Below are positions 15,730 through 20,365 of a stretch of DNA of 20,365 bases, piece after piece. Position 1 is the first letter of the stretch. The number at the start of each line of letters is the position of its first letter. Made by a program: the position numbers and the translations under genes. The notes under the pieces were generated by a model. That model was not told the origin of the DNA, ran no database searches, and worked only from the letters and a program-made list of their open reading frames with translations. The DNA comes from DATGQT01 sp033720695 (lineage in GTDB: Bacteria; Bacteroidota; Rhodothermia; Rhodothermales; Rubricoccaceae): NCBI GenBank assembly GCA_033720695.1, contig JAWWCA010000037.1, positions 1-20,365 of the forward strand, written 5' to 3'.

Positions 15730-15884
15730 CCGCGCCGGGCGCCCACACAGGCGCTCCGTCGGGACCCGTCGACGTGGTACGAACGGGTGGTCGGTTGTTT
15801 CCCCGGCCGCCTTCGGTGGCCGCAATTTCCCCGCCGTTTTCGTCGCCTCTCTGTTTCACTCCCTCCCTCCCCACTCCGCTCGGC

Positions 15885-16529
15885 TTGTTCGTCTCGTTTG
15901 AAGGCATCGATGGCAGCGGGAAGAGCACGCAGGCGCAGCTGCTGGAGCGGCACCTCCGGGAGGCCGAGCGTGCCGTGCTCCTCGTCCGCGAGCCCGGCGG
16001 GACGCCGCTGGCCGAGCGCGTCCGCGCGCTCCTCCTGAGCGAGAAGGTCGCCATCGCCCCGTTCGCAGAGCTCCTCCTGTTCTCGGCCGCACGCGCCCAG
16101 CTCGTCGAGGAGGCCATCCGGCCCGCGCTCGCGGCCGGCACCGTCGTCCTCGCCGACCGCTTCTTCGACTCGACGACGGCCTACCAGGGGGGCGGCCGCG
16201 GCCTCGCCGACCCCGCCTGGCTCTCCGACCTCCACCGGCACGTCACCGGCGGCCTCGTCCCCGACCGGACGTTCCTCTTCGACGTGCCGCCGGCGGTGGC
16301 CGCCCGGCGCCGCTCCGGCCGTGACGGCGGCCCCGACCGGATGGAGGCGGGCGGGGCCGCGTTCTTCGAGCGCGTCCGCGAGGCCTACCTCGCCCTCGCC
16401 GCGCGCGAGCCCGAGCGCATCCGCGTGCTCGATGGGTCGCTCCCGCCGGATTGGCTCCACGAGCAGGTCGTCCGCGACGTCGAGCGGGGCCTGGCCGAGC
16501 GAGGGAAGGTCCGCAGAGGGAGGGCGTAG
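15885..16529 (+). CDS. tmk: Thymidylate kinase (dTMP kinase)
   Basis: A 214-residue kinase phosphorylating dTMP to dTDP in the dTTP pathway. The P-loop is GIDGSGKST (7-15), REPGGT (35-40) follows the substrate strand, the DR motif is DRFFDS with AYQGGGRG (91-106), and the lid carries the RRRSGRDGG stretch with DRME (141-154). Length and order match the family. The only start near the expected N-terminus is a TTG at 15885, giving the standard FVSFEGIDG beginning. The frame is open far upstream, but there it is the antisense shadow of the TPR gene and then a CT-rich leader (an in-frame GTG at 15816 would add 23 unlikely residues). It begins a likely operon with fur and phzF. No clear promoter is seen in 15706-15884. 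Confidence 0.92.
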   Translation: MFVSFEGIDGSGKSTQAQLLERHLREAERAVLLVREPGGTPLAERVRALLLSEKVAIAPFAELLLFSAARAQLVEEAIRPALAAGTVVLADRFFDSTTAYQGGGRGLADPAWLSDLHRHVTGGLVPDRTFLFDVPPAVAARRRSGRDGGPDRMEAGGAAFFERVREAYLALAAREPERIRVLDGSLPPDWLHEQVVRDVERGLAERGKVRRGRA

Positions 16530-16588
16530 CGAGCCCGGCAACTCCGCCTCTCGTTCCTCCGTTCTCCCACCTCCTCTCCGTCCGCACG

Positions 16589-17062
16589 ATGTCCCTCCCC
16601 CAGACCCAGCTCGACGAGGTCCGGCGGCTCTTCTCGGAGTTCCTGAAGGCGCGCGGGCAGCGCCAGACGACCGAGCGCTTCGCCATCCTCGACACCCTCT
16701 ACGCCACCGGCGACCACGTCGACGCCGACACCCTCTTCGCGCGGCTGAAGGCCGACGGCGTGAGCGTGAGCCGCGCGACGGTCTACAACACGCTCGAGCT
16801 GCTGCTCGAGTGCGACCTCGTCGTCAAGCACCAGTTCGGGAAGAGCCAGGCGAAGTACGAGCGGGCCTACGCCTACTGGCAGCACGACCACCTCCTCTGC
16901 ATCGACTGCGGGGCGATCTTCGAGTTCTGCGACCCGCGCCTCCAGAGCATCCAGGAGACCGTCGCCGAGATCTACGGGTTCGAGATCGCGCAGCACGCGC
17001 TGAACATGTACGGCCACTGCCGCCGCCCCGACTGCCCCAACCGCGCCGAGGTCGCCTCCTGA
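16589..17062 (+). CDS. fur: Fur-family metal-dependent transcription regulator
   Basis: A 157-residue Fur-family protein. The winged helix spans about 15-90 with GQRQTTERFAIL and the recognition helix VSRATVYNTLELL (60-72). The dimerisation half has the HDH metal ligands (His99, His101), CIDCG (Cys104, Cys107) and the distal pair Cys144 and Cys149, giving the four-cysteine structural zinc site. It should be cytosolic and bind DNA as a metal-loaded dimer. Iron (Fur), peroxide (PerR) or zinc (Zur) sensing cannot be separated from sequence alone, although Fur/PerR is likelier given the QHDHLLC segment. The ATG at 16589 follows a CT-rich spacer 59 bases after tmk; longer starts have no family similarity. 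Its stop overlaps the next start (TGATG). Confidence 0.9.
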   Translation: MSLPQTQLDEVRRLFSEFLKARGQRQTTERFAILDTLYATGDHVDADTLFARLKADGVSVSRATVYNTLELLLECDLVVKHQFGKSQAKYERAYAYWQHDHLLCIDCGAIFEFCDPRLQSIQETVAEIYGFEIAQHALNMYGHCRRPDCPNRAEVAS

Positions 17063-17877
17063 TGGCGCTCCCCCTCTTCCAGGTCGACGCCTTCGCCGAC
17101 GCGCCGTTCACCGGCAACCCCGCCGCCGTCTGCCTCCTCGACGAGCCGGCCGACGCCGGGTGGATGCAGCGCGTGGCGGCCGAGATGAACCTGTCGGAGA
17201 CCGCCTTCCTGCACCCGGGGGAGGAGGGCTACGCGCTCCGATGGTTCACCCCGGCGACCGAGGTCGCGCTGTGCGGCCACGCCACGCTCGCGAGCGCGCA
17301 CGTGCTCTACGAGACGGGGCGGCTGGAGCGGGGGGCGACGGCTCGCTTCCACACGGCCAGCGGGCTCCTCACCGTGACCTCGGGCGAGGAGGGACACCTG
17401 ACGATGGATTTCCCCGCCACGCCGCCTGAGCCGGCCGCGGACCCGCCCGAGGGGCTCGCCCGCGCGATCGGCGTCGAGCCGGTGTGGACGGGGCGCTCGC
17501 GGTTCGACCTCTTCGTCGAGGTGGGGGATGAGGCCGCCGTCCGGGAGCTGGATCCGGAGCCCGCCGCCGTCGCCTCGCTCGGCGCGCGCGGCATCGTCGT
17601 CACCGCGCGCTCAGAAGGGGCCTCCGGCGTCCCCCGCGAACCGTATGATTTCGTGTCGCGGTTCTTCGCGCCGGGCTCCGGGGTGACGGAGGATCCCGTG
17701 ACGGGCTCGGCCCACTGCGCGCTTGCGCCGTACTGGGCCGGCCGCCTCGGCCGCGACCGCCTCACGGGCTACCAGGCTTCGGCGCGAGGCGGCCTCGTGT
17801 ACGTGCACCTGCGCGGAGATCGGGTGGCGCTGACGGGCCGAGCCATCACCGTGCTCCGCGGCGAGCTGGTGGTATAA
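17062..17877 (+). CDS. PhzF-family isomerase/epimerase-like protein
   Basis: A 271-residue member of the PhzF phenazine-biosynthesis-like family, which shares the diaminopimelate epimerase fold. The beginning FQVDAFADAPFTGNPAAVCLL (split 6-26), SETAF with catalytic Glu46, ALCGHATLASAH (69-80, His73) and GVTEDPVTGSAHC (207-219, Asp211) are all family hallmarks. Most stand-alone members are not in phenazine pathways and have unknown substrates, and no other phenazine gene is present here, so I give no phz symbol. The ATG shares one base with the fur stop, implying translational coupling. Expression together with a Fur-type regulator is noted but unexplained. Confidence 0.9.
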   Translation: MALPLFQVDAFADAPFTGNPAAVCLLDEPADAGWMQRVAAEMNLSETAFLHPGEEGYALRWFTPATEVALCGHATLASAHVLYETGRLERGATARFHTASGLLTVTSGEEGHLTMDFPATPPEPAADPPEGLARAIGVEPVWTGRSRFDLFVEVGDEAAVRELDPEPAAVASLGARGIVVTARSEGASGVPREPYDFVSRFFAPGSGVTEDPVTGSAHCALAPYWAGRLGRDRLTGYQASARGGLVYVHLRGDRVALTGRAITVLRGELVV

Positions 17878-17895
17878 ACCGGGCACCGCGCGTCG

Positions 17896-17903
17896 TAGCT
17901 TCG
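17896..17903 (+). promoter_or_regulatory. Candidate -7 element for the pyrR-like gene
   Basis: TAGCTTCG fits the TAnnTT(C/T)G pattern and lies 33 bases before the ATG at 17929, a distance similar to those at other genes here. No -33 TTG is visible at the 21-base spacing, so this is a weak call. Confidence 0.35.
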
Positions 17904-17928
17904 GCGTCGCCCCTCCGCCTCGCCTGCC

Positions 17929-18441
17929 ATGCCCCGGAGCCTCCTGATGTCGCCTGCGCGCGTGCGCCGCACGCTCACCCGCCTCGCCTACGAGGTGATT
18001 GAGCAGAACCGGGGGGGGGCGAACCTGATGGTGTTCGGGATCCGGACGCGCGGCGTCGCGCTGGCGGAGCGGTTGGCGGCCGTGCTCCGCGAGGTCGAAG
18101 GCGACCGGTTCCCCGTGCATCCCCTCGACGTCACCCCCTTCCGCGACGACCGGCCCAACCTCGACCCGCCCCCACCCGGCGAGGCGTCCCCCGGCGTCGA
18201 CGACCGAGACGTCCTCCTCGTGGACGACGTGCTGTTCACCGGCCGCACCGCGCGCGCCGCCATCGACGCCGTGCTCCTGCACGGGCGCCCGCGCACCATC
18301 CAGCTCGCCGTCCTCATCGACCGCGGCCACCGCGAGTTCCCCATCCAGCCCGACTACGTCGGCCGCACGTTCCCGACCAAGTACAAGGAGCGCGTGGCCG
18401 TCGAGGTCGACGGCGCCCCGGCGGTCTACCTCGACGAATAG
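17929..18441 (+). CDS. pyrR: PyrR-type phosphoribosyltransferase
   Basis: A 170-residue type I phosphoribosyltransferase of the PyrR family (pyrimidine operon attenuation protein with uracil phosphoribosyltransferase activity). The PRPP motif is DVLLVDDVLFTGRTARA (94-110). FGIRTRGVALAERLA (36-50) and the PyrR-typical DRGHREFPIQPDYVGRTFPT (131-150) are present. It may convert uracil and PRPP to UMP and may bind pyr mRNA. No pyr biosynthetic gene or attenuator is in the window, so its regulatory target must lie elsewhere. Start choices are the ATG at 17929 or, less likely, 17947. Its stop lies 3 bases from the stop of the opposing PASTA gene. Confidence 0.9.
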   Translation: MPRSLLMSPARVRRTLTRLAYEVIEQNRGGANLMVFGIRTRGVALAERLAAVLREVEGDRFPVHPLDVTPFRDDRPNLDPPPPGEASPGVDDRDVLLVDDVLFTGRTARAAIDAVLLHGRPRTIQLAVLIDRGHREFPIQPDYVGRTFPTKYKERVAVEVDGAPAVYLDE

Positions 18442-18444
18442 CGA

Positions 18445-19413
18445 TCAGCCGTCGTCGTCGGAGTCCGCATCGTCATCGTCGCTCTCGCCGTCGTCGTCTC
18501 GTTCGGGCGGATCCGGCGTGGGCTCGCGCGGCGGCGGCGGGAGCGACTCCGGCTCGTCCGGAGGCTCCTCGGCGTCTTGATCGTCGGCCCCAGCCTCGTC
18601 AGGGTCGTCGTCGGGGGTGGGCTCGCGCGGCGGGGGTGGCGGACGGTTCCAGCCCTCTGGGGGCTCCGTGGTGTGGATCCGGACCTCCGAGCCCTCGCGG
18701 ATGCGGTTGCCCGCCCGCGGATCCTGCCAGCGGACGGTGTCGCCGCTCGCTTCGGGGGAGCTCACCCACAGCTCCGCGTCGAGGAGGATCACCCGAGCCT
18801 GATCGGGCGGGAGGCCCGTCACGTCGGGGACGCGCACCCGCTCTCGGCCGAGGCCGGGACTGAGCCAGAGCGTCACGCGGGTGCCCTGCGGCACGGCGCT
18901 CCCACCGGGCGGCGTCTGGCGTGTCACGGTCCCTTCAAACGGGGTGCGGACGGTGTCCATGCGGACGTCCTCCACCAGGAGCCCGGCGTCCTCCAGCTCG
19001 GCCTTCGCCACGTTCTCTGCCATCCCGCCCACGTCCGGCACGGCCACCATCTCGCGCGGGCTCGCGTTGACGTAGTAATAGATGCGCCGGCCGGGCTTGA
19101 CGCTGCTGTTGGGGAGCGGCGTCTGATCTACGACGATGTCGGCGGGGAGGTTGGGATTGAAGGGTTGCTCCCGCCGCTCGGGACGGAGCCCCGCCCGCTC
19201 GAGAACCTCAACGGCTTCCTCGGCCTGAAGCTCGCGGACCTCCGGCACCTCGATGTCGGCGCCGTGCCGCGTCCACAGCGGCATCACGGCGAAATTGAGG
19301 AGGAAGATGAAGAGCCCGACGCCGGCCACGATCCCGAGCAGCGTCTTCCAAAACAGACCACTCGTCAGCACGGGGCGGATCCAGGCGAGGCGTTCTTGAA
19401 CCGGGGAGGCCAT
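18445..19413 (-). CDS. Membrane protein with three PASTA domains and an acidic Pro/Asp tail
   Basis: A 322-residue protein with a short cytoplasmic N-terminus, one membrane helix (about 24-46) and three PASTA domains outside the inner membrane, near 52-117, 121-187 and 191-249. Each has the VPxVxxxxxxxAxxxLxxAGL and VxxQxPxxGxxVxxGxxV pattern. There is no kinase domain, unlike PknB/Stk kinases that usually carry PASTA repeats, so it may sense or bind peptidoglycan or septal partners. The tail (250-322) is Pro- and Asp-rich, and the block PPPPREPTPD occurs twice. The long upstream extension of the frame is not conserved-looking, and the ATG at 19413 gives a normal start 39 bases after a -7-like TATCTTCG. 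It is divergent from the rRNA operon. Confidence 0.88.
   Translation of the reverse strand: MASPVQERLAWIRPVLTSGLFWKTLLGIVAGVGLFIFLLNFAVMPLWTRHGADIEVPEVRELQAEEAVEVLERAGLRPERREQPFNPNLPADIVVDQTPLPNSSVKPGRRIYYYVNASPREMVAVPDVGGMAENVAKAELEDAGLLVEDVRMDTVRTPFEGTVTRQTPPGGSAVPQGTRVTLWLSPGLGRERVRVPDVTGLPPDQARVILLDAELWVSSPEASGDTVRWQDPRAGNRIREGSEVRIHTTEPPEGWNRPPPPPREPTPDDDPDEAGADDQDAEEPPDEPESLPPPPREPTPDPPERDDDGESDDDDADSDDDG
18517..18641 (+). repeat. Near-direct repeat encoding the duplicated PPPPREPTPD tail block
   Basis: The stretch GTGGGCTCGCGCGGCGG begins at 18518 and again at 18617, 99 bases (33 codons) apart. On the coding strand it encodes the repeated Pro-Arg-Glu-Pro-Thr-Pro-Asp block of the PASTA protein tail. 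The in-frame spacing suggests internal duplication of the tail. Confidence 0.7.
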
Positions 19414-19444
19414 CGGGGTCAGGGCGGGCTTGAGGCGGACGCCA

Positions 19445-19452
19445 CGAAGATA
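19445..19452 (-). promoter_or_regulatory. Candidate -7 element for the PASTA gene
   Basis: On the minus strand TATCTTCG (19452 to 19445), preceded by GCGG, resembles the TATCTTG of the B12 operon and lies 39 bases before the ATG at 19413. No -33 TTG was found, so the call rests on motif and position. Confidence 0.35.
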
Positions 19453-19622
19453 CCGCGCGAGGGAGTGGGGACCTTTCGATAGACCTCCACCCACGGGGGA
19501 GAACCGGCTCCCGACCACGGCGTGCGAGGGGACGGTAAGAGCATGGCGCGAGGGGCTCGGTCCTCCGACAATGAGGGGCGGTAGGAGGGGGGGTGAACGG
19601 TTCATGAACCGCGCCGGATGCC

Positions 19623-19654
19623 TTGACTCCCTCTCGCTCGTCGCCGTATCATTG
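19623..19654 (+). promoter_or_regulatory. rRNA promoter P1
   Basis: TTGAC (19623-19627), 19 bases, then TATCATTG (19647-19654). This equals TTG-N21-TAT and fits the Bacteroidota -33/-7 layout (TTG, 19-21 bases, TAnnTTTG). The same layout recurs 138 bases downstream. It is on the strand of the 16S gene. Confidence 0.65.
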
Positions 19655-19678
19655 CGCTCCTCGCTGACGGGGTTGCGC

Positions 19679-19690
19679 TTCGGCGCCGAA
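19679..19690. repeat. 12-base perfect palindrome
   Basis: TTCGGCGCCGAA is perfectly self-complementary and lies 25 bases after the P1 -7 element, inside the P1 transcript. It could be a protein site or part of the leader fold. Confidence 0.5.
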
Positions 19691-19760
19691 CGGCAGCGAG
19701 CAGGGCTTCGACGCTTCGGATCGGCCGGGGCGCTCTTCCTCAGAAGAGACGGTGAAGCCC

Positions 19761-19790
19761 TTGACCCGGCGCCTTCGGGTGCCGTATGTT
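19761..19790 (+). promoter_or_regulatory. rRNA promoter P2
   Basis: TTGAC (19761-19765), 19 bases, then TATGTT (19785-19790). Spacing is identical to P1. The spacer is filled by an inverted repeat, CGGCGCC (19767-19773) and GGTGCCG (19778-19784) around TTCG, so a transcript from P1 would form a hairpin exactly here. The predicted start is near 19797, about 215 bases before mature 16S. Confidence 0.65.
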
Positions 19791-19846
19791 AACAGGCCGG
19801 TTCGGAACCACTCTTTGCGCCCCAGGCGCGACCGGATCCGAGCCCC

Positions 19847-19862
19847 GGTTCTTTGAGAGACT
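19847..19862 (+). promoter_or_regulatory. boxA-like antitermination site in the rRNA leader
   Basis: GGTTCTTTGAGAGACT resembles the boxA element (TGNTCTTTGAAAACT-type) that recruits NusB/NusE for rRNA antitermination. It lies downstream of both promoters and about 150 bases before 16S, as expected. Confidence 0.6.
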
Positions 19863-19893
19863 GGAAGTATAGCGAGCCTTCGTCGGCCGGTTC

Positions 19894-19915
19894 GACAGGC
19901 GCTTCGGCGCCCGTC
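19894..19915 (+). other. TTCG-capped leader hairpin 1
   Basis: GACAGGCGC and GCGCCCGTC pair around TTCG, with one A-C mismatch. UUCG loops are unusually stable in RNA. It lies within the transcribed rRNA leader. Confidence 0.6.
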
Positions 19916-19957
19916 GTGAAACGGTCCGATTGAGGTCACCCAAGCTCATCAGCGTAC

Positions 19958-19977
19958 AGGGAGGCTTCGGCCTCCCT
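19958..19977 (+). other. TTCG-capped leader hairpin 2
   Basis: AGGGAGGC (19958-19965) pairs perfectly with GCCTCCCT (19970-19977) around TTCG. It could be an RNase III processing landmark or simply a stable leader element. It is followed by TTAA, not a T-run, so an intrinsic terminator is unlikely. Confidence 0.65.
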
Positions 19978-19984
19978 TAAGTCG

Positions 19985-20003
19985 TGCTCTACCCAAGAGC
20001 ACG
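19985..20003 (+). other. Hairpin just upstream of 16S
   Basis: GTGCTCT and AGAGCAC form a perfect 7-bp stem with a five-base ACCCA loop, ending about 10-12 bases before the mature 16S 5' end. It is likely involved in 5' maturation of the rRNA. Confidence 0.55.
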
Positions 20004-20013
20004 CAACTCTTCT

Positions 20014-20365
20014 ACTACGGAGAGTTTGATCCTGGCTCAGGACGAACGCTGGCGGCGGGCTTAACACATGCAAGTCGAACGAGAAGCCCGGGGCTTGCCC
20101 CGGGTGGAAAGTGGCGCACGGGTGAGTAACGCGTAGGCAATCTACCCTTAGCAGCGGAATAACCAGGGGAAACCCTGGCTAATACCGCATAACGTCCAGC
20201 GGTCGCATGGCGGCTGGACCAAAGCTCAGGCGGCTAAGGATGAGCCTGCGTCGGATTAGCTAGTTGGTGGGGTAATGGCCCACCAAGGCAACGATCCGTA
20301 GCGGGTCTGAGAGGATGATCCGCCACACTGGCACTGAGACACGGGCCAGACTCCTACGGGAGGCA
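20014..20365 (+). rRNA. rrs: 16S ribosomal RNA, 5' part, cut by window end
   Basis: AGAGTTTGATCCTGGCTCAG at 20021-20040 is the universal 16S positions 8-27, placing the mature 5' end near 20014. Other conserved blocks follow: GACGAACGCTGGCGGC, ACACATGCAAGTCGA, GGCGCACGGGTGAGTAACG, and at the window end ACTCCTACGGGAGGCA (about position 338 on). The V1 helix CCCGGGG-CTTG-CCCCGGG is perfect. Only about 352 of ~1500 bases are present. The sequence is reminiscent of Rhodothermota/Rubricoccaceae, from memory. Confidence 0.97.

Larger units (their letters stand above)
19414..20013. other. 600-base intergenic control region: PASTA gene to 16S rRNA
   Basis: No protein gene is supported. Short frames here have no family features and no coding bias. 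The left part serves the divergent PASTA gene. From 19623 on it holds two tandem promoters, a boxA-like site and several hairpins of the rRNA leader, listed separately. GC content is visibly lower than in the coding regions, and the word CTTCGG occurs five times between 19678 and 19970. Confidence 0.7.

Noticed and set aside
14265..15884. Long plus-strand frame leading into tmk, suggesting a giant fusion
   Set aside because: The upstream part is antisense to the TPR gene, whose 34-residue repeats make its reading frame certain. It then crosses a CT-rich leader; Tmk begins at 15885.
18445..18660. Asp/Pro tail as a possible frameshift artefact
   Set aside because: The frame stays consistent with C/G-biased third positions and a 33-codon in-frame duplication, so the tail looks genuinely translated.
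19414..19605. N-terminal extension of 64 residues on the PASTA protein
   Set aside because: The extension lies upstream of a -7-like element and has no signal or domain character. The ATG at 19413 gives a standard short N-terminus before the membrane helix.
19430..19949. Short open frames in the region before 16S
   Set aside because: They overlap promoters and leader hairpins, have no homology-like features and lie in sequence with non-coding composition.

Overview
The window is about 70% GC and ends in the first ~350 bases of a 16S rRNA gene. That 16S start, the C/G-biased third codon positions, the near absence of Shine-Dalgarno sequences and a recurring TAnnTT-type -7 promoter element point to the Bacteroidota/Rhodothermota side of the tree. 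A marine Rhodothermota such as the Rubricoccaceae (Rubrivirga-like) is my best guess. This assignment is inference from memory and was not searched. I see no phage, insertion sequence, CRISPR array or tRNA; this looks like ordinary chromosome.

Layout. 1-1585: a C-rich leader and a beta-CASP metallo-beta-lactamase (+). 1599-3901 (-): a three-gene signalling operon, read right to left as a stand-alone receiver protein, an RsbQ-type alpha/beta hydrolase, and a histidine kinase whose N-terminus closely resembles the PAS domain of Bacillus RsbP. 4081-4527 (-): a small NTF2-fold lipoprotein. 4663-6663 (+): an OPT-family transporter. 6685-8115 (-): a DUF2254 membrane protein. 8306-11894 (+): a vitamin B12 acquisition operon with a cobalamin riboswitch, a terminator-like hairpin, a BtuB-like receptor, a BtuG-like beta-propeller lipoprotein, a tiny BFD-like [2Fe-2S] protein and a closing hairpin. 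The three B12-operon genes overlap by 4 bases each. 11911-12645 (+): a PIG-L/LmbE deacetylase. 12629-15620 (-): an operon of a 12-repeat TPR protein, shikimate dehydrogenase (aroE) and a PgeF/YfiH laccase-domain protein. 15885-17877 (+): thymidylate kinase, a Fur-family regulator and a PhzF-family protein. 17929-18441 (+): a PyrR-like phosphoribosyltransferase. 18445-19413 (-): a membrane protein with three PASTA domains and an acidic tail. 19414-20013: rRNA control region with two tandem promoters, a boxA-like element and several TTCG-capped hairpins. 20014-end: 16S rRNA, cut by the window edge.

The most interesting unit is the signalling operon at 1599-3901. In Bacillus subtilis, RsbQ (hydrolase) and RsbP (PAS plus PP2C phosphatase) form an energy-stress sensor. 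Here an apparently intact RsbQ, with its catalytic Ser/Asp/His preserved, is paired with an RsbP-like PAS domain attached to a histidine kinase and followed by a receiver protein. The same input module therefore seems to be wired into two-component phosphotransfer. The second is the B12 operon, in which a BFD-like Fe-S protein is translationally coupled to the BtuB/BtuG uptake pair.
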